This document shows, piece by piece, positions 32,166 to 44,782 of a stretch of DNA of 64,000 nt. Position 1 is the stretch's first letter, and each line of letters starts with the position of its first letter. The notes under the pieces are model-generated. The model saw nothing but the letters and a program-made list of their open reading frames with translations. It was not told the DNA's origin and made no database searches. The position numbers and the translations under genes are program-made. The DNA is from Didymella arachidicola (lineage: Eukaryota > Ascomycota > Dothideomycetes > Pleosporales > Didymellaceae): NCBI GenBank assembly GCA_016630955.3, contig CM049986.1:496001-560000 (forward strand). The letters are read 5' to 3'.

Positions 32166-33888
32166 TCGTTGGCGCTGAGCGTTGGGTTAGAGACGTCGCT
32201 CTTGATGCAGCTGCGGGTTGCGAGACCTCAACCGCACCGACAACGGCATCTTAGCTGCGCATGCTGTGACGTTCGCATCGCGGCCTTCCTAATGTCCTCG
32301 GAGTGGGAATGTGTGGAGAAGTGGTGGGGAATGCATCACGAAAGGATCCCTACCTAGGAATCAGATCGGCAAAAGTGTCTGGCAAGTGAAAAGGCTCGAA
32401 AGGGAAATGAGTTCGTGTGTTGCTGCACGCGCTTTCCATCGTCAGCGAGCCGGTCGTCTTCGTGCGAACCAGCAATGGGCCTGTTGTTGTCACTGGGACC
32501 ATTGCACTTGTGGTGAAGACTATTTATTGGTGGTACGGCTGTGCCTGCCGAAAATAGAACTGCCAGAGACAAAAATTTCCCCTTTTGGTTGGCGAGATAC
32601 GTACGCCACGCTTCTTCTGCCGTTCCGGGAGTGGGAGTACGCGGACGCCACCGAAAATTGAACGCCCCAACGGTGACCGAAAGTGTGCAGCGTAGCAACC
32701 GAGGGCATGGCCGACCATGCAAGGCCTTTTCAGCATTGGGTACCTTGTGGTTCGATCTGTGGCAATTTGGTGGTGCCGACTCATGTGCCACATCGTGCAG
32801 CGCTGTGGTCTGTTCGCTGCCTCATCTCCAAGCCTGAGGGTTTCATGACGAGCTCGTCATCTGTGGAGGCGTTTGGTGGGATTGATCACAGATCTCGCGC
32901 CGTGAGCCTGTGACACATCAACGCGGTGGGTGTCTGCTCCCGCATTGCAACATGCGCATCACTGTGGAGTAGAGGACACATCGAATCCCCACTGCGCGCG
33001 AGGTCGTCCCAACACTGCGTCCAACAGCAAAAGCTTATCGATAAGTGGATTTTGGGGAGCGAGTCCAGATCGGATGCACATCAGGGATCGTCGTCCACTC
33101 GCGATGCTTCGCACACTGGTGGGTCCGAGGGCGCGGAGGTCTCTGTTGCACTATTCCGCGTCACATAGTTCAGAGGTTTTCTAGTAGATAAGCTGTCAGT
33201 GGAGCAACGGTGCCTGTCGTAATTACCAGCGGGCCATGTTGCAGAGAGACGGCGACGTAGGCGTTCCTGTTCTAGTTTGGCAACGCAAGCCAGGATCGCC
33301 ATGATTCGCCTGAACGGCAATTAGCGCGTTTGAGCCGGGCGCATTTCTGCAGGGGAAAGAAGCCACTGCCCAGGGTTCTGGGGACCGACGACGCGGTGTT
33401 TTTGACAGCACTTGTCCTCCTGAATAAATTCTCTGCTTCACTCACTCTCGCGTGCTCACGTCGCGCAGTTGTATATATCGTGTGTCTGGAGAGCTGGACC
33501 CTCGTTTCCCTATTTCCTTGTTTCGTTAGGCCTACGAAATAGGCACTGCGAGCTGTCGGCCGGTCCTCGCTTGAAAGCCGCCTCGTTCGTCATAGGTCGT
33601 GTTTGCACCGTACCTTTGTACTACCGCCTCCAATATCCAATCGTGGAAAGCATCGTGCTCGACGCACATTCCACTGCGACTCTCCCTGTCATTCTTTCTG
33701 GTCACGGCTTCCTACGCCCATTTCACTCTGCTCTGCGACATTCGCTCACGCGGTGAGGCAACGTCTGCTACGTCCACTTGTAGATTCCACTTATGCCAGC
33801 ACATTCTGCACGGTCACCTTCGCAGAGGTCGTTCCGCCTTTCCAACCACGGCTTCCAGCCACTCAACGCGGTCAGAGACGACGACAAC
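32166..33888. other. Gene-free interval and MscS promoter
   Basis: Overlapping short frames at 32350-33170 have no motif support. The last few hundred bases hold the promoter and 5' UTR of the channel gene. Confidence 0.55.
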
Positions 33889-36761
33889 ATGGCCCACAAT
33901 GGCAACGACATCCCGCTACAGACGGTAGTTAGCCACACACCGTCGCCCACATCAGATGAGAAACAGTCAGAGAAGGGCGGCATGTTCCACGGCCTGTCTA
34001 CGAGGGGACGCAGGCAGCGTGCGCCAATTGACGAGAGGACGGGCGCGCCACTGCCTCCTCGCGAGGCCGCTGGACAGGAGAAGACCGCCCTCAACAAGAT
34101 GGGTCGTATCTACACCAAAATCCTCAACTTCAGCATCATCACTCGCTACATGATCTACGTCGCACCGATCGCCCTGTGCTTGGCCATCCCTATCATTCTG
34201 TCGCAAACGAGAACCATCAGGGGAGACATTGGCGGTACTGATCAGAGGCGATTCTGGATCTGGATTGAGATCAGTAAGACCCCACATCGTTTTCGCTTTT
34301 GCTTCTGCTAACATCCCATGCAGTCTGGCTCAGTTTCTGGGTCATGAAGATTGTCGCTCACTTTCTTCCCAACCTATTCGAGTTCCTTATTGGCGTGGTC
34401 AGTCCCGGAGTAAAGAAGTACGCTCTGCTGCTTCGCGCTGTCGAGAAGCCCATATCCTTCGTTTTCTGGATGATCGTCAACCAGGCTACGTTCCCAGGCG
34501 TAAGTACTGCGAAAGGCTTCACAATTCATTGACTTAGCTAACAGTCTTAGCTCGTCGTTGTCACCCAGAAATACACTGACGCTCATAAAACTCCCGACAA
34601 CCAACACCCAGTTCCATCATGGTATACAAAGATGCAGTCTGTGCTTCTGGCACTCCTGGTTTGCACAGTCATCATACTCGCCGAGCGAGTCTTGATTCAG
34701 CTCATCAGTATCTCCTACCACCGCAAGCAGTTCGACCAAAAGATCCAGGAGTCCAAGCGTAACATCTACCTGTTGGGCATTCTCTACGACGCGTCTCGAG
34801 CACTATTTCCAGCCTACTGCAACGAGTTTGCTGAGGAGGACTACACCATCCAGGAGACGCTCCTCGATCTCCTTCCAGGCAGCAAGAAGGGCACGACCAA
34901 AAAGGGTCGCTCTGGCACACGTACTCCTATGCGTCTCGTTCGCGAAGTCGGTCGCGACGCTGGACGTATTGGAGACAAGATCACCTCCGTCTTTGGCAAT
35001 ATCGCGTCCGAGATCACAGGCAAGAAGGTGTTTGACGTCAACTCCGCTCACTCGATTGTTCTCACCGCGCTCGAAAGGAACCGCTCGGCCGAAGCTCTCG
35101 CCAAACGTATCTGGATGTCTTTTGTGGTCGAGGGCAAGAATGAACTGTACGAAGAAGATCTCATCGAAGTCATGGGTCCTGGACGTGCAGAAGAAGCCGA
35201 GGAGTGCTTCTCTTCGCTAGATCGTGATGGAAATGGCGATATCAGCTTGGATGAAATGATCCTCACTGTCACTGAGATCGCCAGGCAGCGCAAAGCTATT
35301 AACAGCAGCATGCACGATGTCGACGCTGCTATCAGTGCGCTTGACGGCCTGCTCTTCACGATTGTCTTCATCGTCTGTATCTTCGTATTCGTTGCCTTCC
35401 TCAGCCCCAGCTTTGTTGGTACTCTGACTACGTCAGCTACTGCCCTGCTGTCTCTGTCATTCGTCTTCGCCACCACTGCTCAGGAGATTCTTGGTTCCTG
35501 CATCTTCTTATTCGCCAAGCACCCGTACGACATCGGTGATCGCGTCGACATCACCACGGAGCAGCTCACTGTTGAGCACATCGCCCTTTTATACACGGTC
35601 TTTAAGCGTGTTGCTAATGGCAAGACGGTGCAAATCCCAAACATCGTACTGAACGCCCTCTGGGTAGAGAACATCACCCGCAGCAAGTCCATGCGTGAGC
35701 AGGTCTCTGTGTTCTGCGACTTTGCCACTTCCTTCGAGGACATTCACCTTCTAAAGCTTGAGATGCAGAGTTTCCTTCGCGATCCTGCCAACAGCCGCGA
35801 GTTCCACCCTGATACTGACATCGAGGTCGTCAGCATCGCTGAGATGAACAAGCTTGAGCTTCGCGTTGAGATCCGTCACAAGATGAACTGGTCGAACGAG
35901 TCTTTGCGCGCTTCCCGCCGATCGAAGTTCATGTGCGCATTGGTCGTTGCCCTGCGCAAGGTTCCTATCAACGGTCCGGGCGGTGGAGATGCCGCATTGG
36001 GCTCGGCTGACAAGCCAACCTGGTCCGTTTCTGTCCCACCTGCTGAGGCTCGTGAGGCGTATGAGGCATACAAGATGAATGCCGACAAGGGACGGATGGT
36101 ACCTCTGAACAAGCCTGAAGACCCCAGCGACAAGGGCAAGTCTACAGGCAACGACTATCTTGGTGTTGGCGTCCAGAGCGAGGACTTTGCCATCAACTCA
36201 TTGACCCAGCGCAGGCCAGGAGTCGACACTGTCCGCGATGATACCTGGAACGCTCGTGACGATGTTAGCACCCTTGGACGACCCAGCACTGATGCTCGAC
36301 CCGACCTCGATGAGGTTAAGAGCCTGCTGCATAAAGCCAGCACTGCTGGTAAGCGCAAGGGTGGTGCCACCCTGTCTCCGTACGCCACTCGGCCATCAAC
36401 TGACTTCAACCGACCGCCACCACTTCCCCTTGCGGTGAACTCGTCCCAGTCGGGCTACAGCAACCAGTACGCCTCACCACCACAACCTCTTCAGCCCAGT
36501 CAGTCCATGCACCGCAGCACGATGCACAGCACAGCGCCTGCCTCCCCAACATCGATCTCGACTGGTCAGATCGAAGATTACCAGTTCCAGACCATGGTGC
36601 CACCACCTAGGTCCAACAGCCGACCCCGGGTACCCATGACTGCAGAAGAGCGTGAGCGTGAGCAGGAAGAGGAGGGTCGGTCGCCCTACGGCGCAGCAGG
36701 ACCGAGTAGCTCGAAGAACCCTTACAGGGCGCAGAGCCCTCCAAACTTCAAGCGCGAGTAA
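33889..36761 (+). CDS. EF-hand mechanosensitive (MscS-type) ion channel
   Basis: There are three exons, 33889-34273, 34324-34499 and 34551-36761 (introns 50 and 51 bp), giving 923 aa. An in-frame ATG at 33793 would add 32 residues; 33889 was chosen for its CAAC-ATG-G context. Several transmembrane helices precede an EF-hand ('CFSSLDRDGNGDISLDEM', loop residues D-D-N-D-S-E). The MscS pore helix and beta domain follow ('LDGLLFTIVFIVCIFVFVAFL', 'TTSATALLSLSFVFATTAQEILGSCIFLFAKHPYDIGDRVDI', 'QIPNIVLNALWVENITRS'). The C-terminal ~270 residues are Ser/Pro-rich and disordered. The architecture matches S. pombe Msy1/Msy2, ER and cortical-ER channels that gate on hypo-osmotic swelling and influence Ca2+. 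Confidence 0.94.
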
Positions 36762-37394
36762 TGTAGAGCTTGAGTTTATTTCCTAGGTTTTCAATGACGT
36801 ATGGCACGATTCTTCTTCTGCCTTCCATTATCCATCCCGACGTGGCGCAGGAGGCTGTAGGGATTCATTGTGTAACGTCGAATAGACAAAAAGTCTATCA
36901 AAATAGTATAAGCGCACGCTGTATTGGCGCTGGAGTGTATCTGTAGAATAGTGACAACTTTTGAAGTTGCATTGAATCAAATGTTCAAACCCAGCAATGG
37001 GCACCTATTTGTGATACCATAAATATTGACATCCACTCACATATTCCTACATCTGTCCGGCGAAGCGTTGCTGCTAGGACGGTTTCAGTGTCTCTCTATC
37101 TGTGAAGTGACCCGAAGCTGCCGAAGACGCCCTCGTAGTTGACGTCCCATGTCCAGTTATTTGCCGGCGACACGGTGCTCCCCAATATTGTAAGAGTAGA
37201 CCATACCTTGACCAGAATCAAATCTTCGTTCAATCGCCTTGCCATGCTTTATGCAATCGCTAAATACGTTACTCCAGAAGGGTATCCTCAAAATCAATCT
37301 TCCAAAATCCACGCCTCCAACATCGACCTGCCCTCTCAGAGCAGCTCCTCTCGAACCACTACACTACTTTCCCAAACGCTGCCACCTCCGATCG
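36762..37394. other. Interval between convergent genes
   Basis: This holds the 3' flanks of the MscS channel and the DUF2235 gene. It is locally A/T-rich around 36880-37040. No gene is supported. Confidence 0.6.
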
Positions 37395-39399
37395 TCACCT
37401 CCGCCCATCCCACCACGCCTTATCCTTCGGATTCCTATGCGGCATAGCCTCCCTAATCTCCGTCTCCCCCCCATCATACACACTCGTCCTGGGCCGACTC
37501 CTCGCCCTCCCATTCCGCTCAACAACACTCCTCCTCCGCGAACTCCGCGCATCAGCCTTCTCATCCAAAAACGTGCTCCGCGGCGTCATCGGCTCCCTCA
37601 CCGTATCCCTCCTCCTCCGACTCGCCACGCTCGCACCCCCCGGCGTCGTTGGCGCGCGCGAGCTCATATCCACGCTTGCGGGCCGTTGGCTGCGGCGCTT
37701 GCTATCGCGCGTCTTGGTCGGCGGCGGGGTCTTAATGTAGTGGTATGTGTCTGGGTCTTTCCGGGCGAGCTCGCGCTCGAGGCGCCACAGGGGTGCTTCC
37801 GGGAGGATCTTGACCGCATCTGTGTCGCGGAATTTGATGCGCCAGTAGATTTCTGGGTCGGAGGCGCGCTCGCGGTTTGGTCCGTAGTCGACGACTAGCT
37901 TGTAGGTGGAGGTTAGGGCGCGCGCTTCGTAGTCGCCGCGGTCTAGTTGGCCGGGCCCTTGGAGCCGGAAGCGGGTGCGGACGCTGGGGTGGATGTATTC
38001 GTTTGTTTGGCGCAGGGGGCGGTCTGTTGTGCGGCCTGTGAAGGGGTCGACGGCGTGGTATTGGCCCGGGGTGCGGATCTGGGATATCTGTTAGTAAGCG
38101 AGTTGGGGTTGGTGGAAGCTGGGATGGAGTTTGGGTTGGGAGGGAACGTACTGTTCGTCCGCCCACGGCCATGACGCCCTTTTGCTCGTTGTAGATCTTG
38201 CCAAATGACCAAGGGCGTACTCCCTGTCCGAGTTCCTTGTAGTAGTCCTCGTTCAAAGCATCCTGCTCGAATAAGAACTCCTCTCGCATCTCCAAGAACG
38301 GCTCCAGCTGGCTCATCATCCACGCAAGCGTGATGTTCGCAAGTTGCATATCATCGTACCCGCCACCAACATTCGCATGGACGCCCGGAAACCAGACTTG
38401 CCTCAGCGTCGTCCTGTTGCCTTCGGGCTTCTCCCACACAGCCGGCGAGAACGAAGATCGGTTTTCGTCGAGAGCAAGTGCCTGGAACGCGTTCTCGATG
38501 CAATTGCTGAGCTTCGTGTCGTAGAATGCTGTGGCGCGAGACTGTTTATTCTGCAGTCTCGCCCGTTGCAAGAGCCCGATTCGTGGTATCCCCAGGCTGC
38601 CGACTGTGTCCCAGACCGCAATGGCTTTAATGGGAATATCGAGTCGAGTCAGGCCTCGGCGTTCCAGCTCTTCTGCATATCGAGGGTCGTTTGCGCTGGG
38701 CTTGCGTGGAAAAGGGATGTCCGGGTGTTTGGGTACGTAGTTTGGGTCTCGTCTGTGCTGGCAGTCTTCGTATACTTCTGGTAGGTCGTTGAGACCCTTC
38801 TTGGTGAGCAAGCCTATCTCCCCGATGAGACCTGCGATGCTGCGTGCTGTGAAAGCACCGCGCGAGAAGCCGATGAGGAAGATCTCATCGCCGTGATGGT
38901 AGTTGTTCGCTAAGAAGGCATACGCTTCACGGACGTTTTCGGGGAGGCCTCTGCCAGTGGTGCCGGAGATGAGCTTGTACAACGGACCGCCTTCTGTTCC
39001 CACTCCAGAGGTATAGTTCACGATTTGCGGAATACCATCCTGGCTGACTGACTTGATGGCTCGAGATATTCGGGTGACGTTACTCGGAATTGCGAGGTCG
39101 CCATTCTTTTCTCCGTCGTCCGAGTTCAGCCATGTCCCATCACATGCAACAATGAGTCTCTTGAACATGCCTCTCCCTCCACTCAGTCCTGGTGTGTCCA
39201 TGATCGGTCCATTTCGACTCCGCACACTCCGGGCCCCAATGCTCCGTGCTCGACTCACGGATCGGACCGGCATGTCGATTACGATCGGCGTCCGTGGACT
39301 CGAGAGTAGTTCACCATCAATAACAATCGGCCCTGGAGGAGGTGCTCGCATGCTGGGCGCCCGACTCCGGCTCCGTGCTTGCGACGGCGCCACAGACAT
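37395..39399 (-). CDS. DUF2235 (Tle1-like) alpha/beta hydrolase
   Basis: There are two exons from the first in-frame ATG, 39399-38152 and 38087-37395 (64-bp intron, TACTAAC branch site), giving at least 646 aa. DUF2235 landmarks are 'KRLIVACDGTWLNSDDGEKNG', the nucleophile elbow 'IFLIGFSRGAFTARSIAGLIGEIGLL', 'IPIKAIAVWDTVGSLGIP', and 'QVWFPGVHANVGGGYDD' with the likely catalytic His/Asp. The domain is shared with bacterial Tle1 phospholipase effectors; fungal members are uncharacterised intracellular hydrolases. The tail is Arg/Ser-rich. Odd point: the frame stays open and protein-like (Ser-rich, 'SESGYEPTSPSSASSYLTPKRRHRKS') upstream to about 39640 with no ATG. The true start is therefore probably in an unrecognised upstream exon. 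Confidence 0.88.
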
Positions 39400-40989
39400 C
39401 TCGAGACTCTTCCTATGTCTTCGCTTGGGCGTCAAATAAGAAGAGGCGCTGGACGGAGACGTGGGCTCGTAGCCCGACTCCGAGTCGCTGCTGGAGGAGG
39501 CCACGTTAGATGATTGAGCCACGCGTGGGTGTGGCCGACTATCTTGTGGAGGTTTGCGAGTAAGGCTGGTGGCTGACTTGCAGTCTGGTGATGTCGCACT
39601 TCGTGCTTCCGCCTGCAACCGTTGTTGGGTACGCGCGTAGAAGCGATCTGATTAAATTCGTGATTAGGTTGGTAGTCCGTAAATGCGTGCTCAATGCGAG
39701 TGGGCTGTATCGTCGCAATGCCCCAAATGTCCAACTCTTGCAATTAGGTGGCTCCCTCGGCCGTCGTGAGCTCCAGAATCCCAAGTCTCGTTCAGCCTCG
39801 CGCGACCCTTGCAACTTCGGGTGTCTGCAGCAGCGATGTCGAGAGCGATTCGCCAATCTGCCCAGTCACTCTTGCATATAACGTGGGCGAAACAGAATCA
39901 AGAGGAGACCGACTGCGCGCACGCGCGCACTTACATGCGTGGTTGGGCCGTCTTTTCTTGAAATTCGCTGGCTGGCGGCGCCCGAGCATTGGACTCGCTT
40001 GCTGATCTGAGCGCTCAGTTTCCCAACCTCCTCATGCGAACAAGAGTTCGCAACAGGCGTCTTTACCACGGACGTCTGATCACGGAGTAAAGAACAGGAG
40101 TTCTGATCAGAGTCATATCACGCAATCATCGAGTCACGAAGTTTTGCAGCACGCTGCGCTGGCTGTACCCCACTATCCAACACGAAAGAAAGTGAAGCTG
40201 CGCTGACAGCTGGCAAAGCTTCTCCATACTAAGACTGACCGCCATCTCCAGTCGCCAAGCGTGTTCCCGTATCCACCTGGGATCGTCCGGCCGTCAGGCA
40301 CGATTCGCGGCTCATGCTCGGGCTCTAGTTAGAACAGCCGGTGAGGACCAGAGCCGCATGCACAAGTGACCTTTTGGCGGCATGCAGCCCTCACTTAACA
40401 GGTGAGGTTTCCATGTGGGGAAGACCCATCCAACGTGCAGAATAGTCCCTAGCGACTTTGACGGTCGAGAACATCAAGTGGGATTGGCAGAGCCATAACA
40501 GTAACAGAGGTGAAGGTATCAACTGTTTTTCCAATTTGGAGATGACTTTTATCTACATGGTCCATTCCTTCTTTGCGCATAAATTTAATCGCAATCCATC
40601 GCGACAGCTCGCGATACATAACTCCGTGGTAAACATACATGCGCCGAGTAACAACCGGTGCCTCAGAGCAAACATGACATATCCAGTCAAACCCATACAC
40701 TCGAACGCGACAACTATCGTACAGTATCCTAAGGACTCCCACATGGCAGGTGGGGCGCCTCCACTGAACTCCGTCGCTGTACACCAACAGCCAGAGTGTA
40801 TAATGCAACACAAACGACTGATGTAGAAACCTCTACGGAACAAGACTCCTGCAAAATAGAAAGCGAGGAAATGGAACTGACTTGATGAGAGGAAATAATA
40901 AAGATGTAGCCCATAGATGAGACGGATGATGGGTAGGAAAATCGTCAAAATCGTGTGCTGGAATAGATGGTGGTGTGGTCACGCGTGGC
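39400..40989. other. 5' coding extension of the DUF2235 gene, then intergenic
   Basis: Positions 39400-39640 are probably coding on the minus strand (see the DUF2235 entry). Beyond that, 39641-40989 contains promoter sequence and the 3' flank of the GDS1-like gene. Frames there (for example 40449-40948) overlap antisense to one another and are unsupported. Confidence 0.5.
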
Positions 40990-42270
40990 CTAATAGCCGC
41001 CGAACATCTCCTCAAGCTCATCGAGCTCAATGTGTTCCGGGCTCCGCATGTCTGACCAACTCCAGTCAATGTCAGCAATCTCGAGTTTTACCTCGTGAGG
41101 CTTGAGCATTGGCGGAGGCATCTCCAGATGGAAAGCTTGCGACTTTAGCGCAGGGCTTTCGACTGAGAAGTCGAAGGAAGAGCTGGCCATGTGGCCGAAG
41201 AGAGCAGCAGCGGCTTCCGAGTTCTTGCGCGCAGCAAGCTCCTCTGTCTCTTCGATTGATTGGGCAACGTCGTCCATGCTAACGTCTGAGGTTTGTGTAG
41301 GTTCCGCAGACATGCTCGCAGACCGCTCGCGCTCGGCCTCTGCACGTTTACGCTCCTGTTGCAGGAAGGATGCGGTCAGGGTGAATTCACGCTCCTCTTT
41401 CTCGAGAGGCGGGGATTGTGCGCGGCGGTTGTGGGAGATGTTCGCGATTGTAGGAGGGTGCACTTGGCTCGAGAAGGGATCGGCACTACCACTCTCATCA
41501 TAGTCGGACAGGTCCAGCTCTGGCGAGGGTGACATGCGAGCTCTCGCGCGCGCGTCCATGTCCTCTTCTTCGGAAACACCCGATGATAGGGAGGGTGTGA
41601 CGATGCGCGGCATGACTGCGCCACTCGAGCCGTCAGCAGGAATCGGCTGGTGGGGTATCGTGGTGAGGAAGTAGTAGACGCGCTTTGGGTGGGTGCCAAC
41701 GAGCTTCTTATCAAGGGGACACCTCGAGAGCGCAGTCCAGTTGCGCTTGAGGTAGGTAGCCAATCGCGAGGAGATGATGGCGGCAGGGTTTGCAGAACTG
41801 TGAAAGGTCAGTATGGTTGGCTTAAAGCTTGGCGCAGGGAGGGATGATGTTTGTACGTACCTCTCGACGATGGGGATGGTGGGCGACAGGACAGTCGCAA
41901 GCTCCTTCAATAGGTGGGGGCGGTTGCCGGTCTTCTCGAGCTGCTCGATGACGCCGACGACAATCTCGTCATCGATGCCTTGAGTGTCAACCTTGGCCTG
42001 CCCGGACTCGCCGCCTGGAGAGGGTGGCGGGGTGTCTGCAACAAGGCCTGAGCTCTTTGGTCGCTGTGCATCGAAGTCGCGGAGTGGCAGTGTGTTTGAG
42101 GGCGATGTGAGGGACGATGCGCTGGACCCAGAATGGGAGCGCTTCTGCTTTTTCGCGGGCTGCTGCATGTCGGCGGTCGAAGGCGGTGAGCGCGCAGACC
42201 GAGGCCCTCCAGGAATCGCTATGCCCAACGACGGCAGCGAGAGGGATTTCCGGCGGGTGTTGTAGCCCAT
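40990..42270 (-). CDS. GDS1-like winged-helix domain protein
   Basis: There are two exons, 42270-41861 and 41797-40990 (63-bp intron, GTACGT...CACAG), giving 405 aa. After a Ser/Pro-rich N-terminus with a basic patch (KKQKRSHSG), residues about 95-200 form the winged-helix domain of the fungal GDS1 family ('DEIVVGVIEQLEKTGNRPHLLKELATVLSPTIPIVE', 'SSANPAAIISSRLATYLKRNWTALSRCPLDKKLVGTHPKRVYYFLTT'). The rest is acidic and disordered, ending 'HIELDELEEMFGGY'. Yeast GDS1 is linked to mitochondrial/nuclear communication; a nuclear regulatory role is inferred from the fold. The intron is a multiple of three with no stop, so unspliced RNA would insert 21 residues exactly inside the winged helix. Confidence 0.85.
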   Translation of the reverse strand: MGYNTRRKSLSLPSLGIAIPGGPRSARSPPSTADMQQPAKKQKRSHSGSSASSLTSPSNTLPLRDFDAQRPKSSGLVADTPPPSPGGESGQAKVDTQGIDDEIVVGVIEQLEKTGNRPHLLKELATVLSPTIPIVERYVQTSSLPAPSFKPTILTFHSSANPAAIISSRLATYLKRNWTALSRCPLDKKLVGTHPKRVYYFLTTIPHQPIPADGSSGAVMPRIVTPSLSSGVSEEEDMDARARARMSPSPELDLSDYDESGSADPFSSQVHPPTIANISHNRRAQSPPLEKEEREFTLTASFLQQERKRAEAERERSASMSAEPTQTSDVSMDDVAQSIEETEELAARKNSEAAAALFGHMASSSFDFSVESPALKSQAFHLEMPPPMLKPHEVKLEIADIDWSWSDMRSPEHIELDELEEMFGGY

Positions 42271-44782
42271 TTTGTGTGTCGACGGCGATGTAGGGTCGCA
42301 GAGGAGGGTGGAAAGCGAGCCTTCCAGAAAACAGTGAAATTATTTGAGGCTGGAGACGAAACGCAGCAAAAAGTGTTGTTGCTGCGCGATGCCAGGGGTG
42401 ACGATTGGCTCGAGGAATGCACGGCCAAGCTGCGGCCTATACGTGACTGGCTGCAACAGCGAGTATGCAAGGCAGGGTAGCGTGCGACGCTGCTGTGTGG
42501 AGCGCGGCGGCGAGGATGATGGTGGTGATGGACGAAGGGGGGTTGAATTAAGGTAGATAAGGTGATGGGCGGTATGAGGGCCGTGAAGTTGCAGTCCGGC
42601 GGCACTCTTCTGACGACACACGCCTCCTGAGCAATGGTTGCGTAACTGGGCGGCGGCGACTGGTTGCCTCAAGCACAGTCCAGCAGCAGAAGCAACAGAG
42701 GTGCAGCGGTGACAGAGCGAGACAGTAAAGTTCGCAACAGACAACACCACGACGGTCACAGCTTTGATGGAATGCAAGTGTGTTGAACAGATGAACGGTC
42801 CCTGAGAGGGTTCGAGGGGAAATGAGAGGGGGGGTGCGATGAAGGGAAGGAACGGAGGGTAGGTGGAGCACTGGCGAAGAAAGTGCGACTAGGCTGCCTA
42901 GTGAAGCCGTGCGTCGACGTAGGGTGAATGTGTACGGGCGACTTCAGGGATGCTGCTTTCGGTCCGGGAGACTTATGACAGCATGCTAACTTTAGAGCCC
43001 TTTTGGCTTCCTTTTGGCACCGATTTTTGCCTTGCTGGCCAGGCTCTTGCCAGGGGCTAGAGTGCGCTGCTGCTGCTGTCCACCCCATGGCTGCCAGATG
43101 GCTGAGCGCAGGTCGCACACGCGCCTTTCTCCAACGAGATGGCCTCACCGGACGCTGCGTCCAACGTCTTGCGCGTGGTGAGCGGCCACTCCCCTCTGAC
43201 CACTCATAGCTCAGCCAATATCGGGCTACCGGCAGACGACGCGGAGCCTTCTTTTCTTCTTTGTCCTCCAACAGAAACATGGTGGAATAACCAGGTGGAC
43301 CGCGCTGTCTGTACATGGTACGTACTCAGATCGACGGGCACCCACTGTGCGAGATGAGGTCCATCCTTGCAGTGGGGAGGTCGTCCCAGGCGACGGCCAT
43401 TGTCCAGTGCCAGCGCAGCCAGACGTCGAGCACGTCGAGCAGCTCTGGAGCTCCCTCACGTCCTTCTGTGACCTCATGCGCCGCGATGCTCATCTAACAT
43501 GTGCCAATCCTTGCCGCCTGCATGCCGTCTGCACCAAGGCGGGCCGCCTGTTGCTGTCCTGGAGCTGACCGCCTCACCTCCCCTACCTCTGCAGCACATT
43601 GCGCAAACGGCCTTGACGCGACTGGAGGAGATCTGAAGCTTCGTGCATATCATTTTCCCAGCAGCCTGCACAGGTCTAGCCTGAAACCGCTGGCTGCAGC
43701 CTTTAGCCTCCTCCGCGTGTAGGGATACTCCCTGGTCGGTGAGCCAAGCGTCTGAAGAAAATCCAGATGGAATTTTTTCCTGGCCTTCGCCATGCGGAAA
43801 GGCTTCGGCAGCCGAACCATGTTCGTCTCGCCGACCCAGCGACTGATGAGCAGACTTTTTCTTTTAACCAGTTGCAGGCTGTCGAATGACAAACTGAGCA
43901 ATTGATTCTATCAAACGACGCTGTGTAGACCACAATTGACCAAAGCGCGCATACGCGCAACGCCAGATACCCTTCTGGAACTGTGGTTTCACGACCACTC
44001 CACCCGCAGCGCTTCTTCCGCGACGCACGCGACGTACCACTACGTCCGGCGATTGGCAGGGACCTGCAGCTTGTGCAAGCCCACGCAGCGTCACTTATGT
44101 GGGGAGCGCCGAACTTTTGGCTGGCGGTGGGCACAACGCTCGGATGCGCTACGCCGCTCCCCCAAACGAAGCGGAACTTAGGAAGAATCGGGAAGCTGCA
44201 TCTGCTCACCGCGATCTTGCGGCTGGCCCTGCTGGATGTTGTATCGCAAAGAGCGGTGTTTGCTGTATTTGCAGATACGCCGAGTCAATCCAGCAGCGCG
44301 CGATGCCCAGCGCTGGCTGGCGCTGACACGCAGATGCGCGCCCTGTACGAGTTGTGAGCTCATTTTGGCCAGAGTTGCGTTATCATCTTGGAGCTTGGTG
44401 CGCAAGCTATCGGTAGGTGCTGTTCGAACCTTGGACGAATCGCCGTCCGCATTTGGGGCAGAATGATATTTATTACCGTGTTCGTCGACGGCGAACGTCA
44501 GCGAGCTCGCTTGAGTTGCTGCTTCTACCCAACGTTTGGTAAGGATCTCAGGTCAACCCCTCTTCACAGCGAGACTCGCCCCAAATTGACGTCGATTCAA
44601 CGTCGACTACCACGCCAGCAGCGAGCAAGCGCTGCGTCGAGAACTCTATTCCTACAGCCAAGCCTTTATTTCCCAGCTGGGATTTATTGATTGCGGTTGC
44701 ATGCATGTCACCCCGCATCCCTAACGTCGCGGCCGCGGTGGAGGTGACACAACAAAGACGACATTCATCTCCACAGCGACCA
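42271..44782. other. Long intergenic region (2.5 kb)
   Basis: The first part is the promoter and 5' UTR of the GDS1-like gene. Many short overlapping frames occur on both strands (up to 186 codons at 42756-43316, minus) but none has motif support, and composition resembles noncoding sequence. No RNA gene was recognised. Confidence 0.55.

Noticed and set aside
42756..43316. 186-codon minus-strand frame upstream of the GDS1-like gene
   Set aside because: Composition is not protein-like and no motif or splice partner was found; likely chance frame in G/C-rich noncoding DNA.
44401..44470. TTCGAACC-like T-arm sequence suggesting a tRNA
   Set aside because: No matching acceptor, D-arm or anticodon stem could be folded around it.
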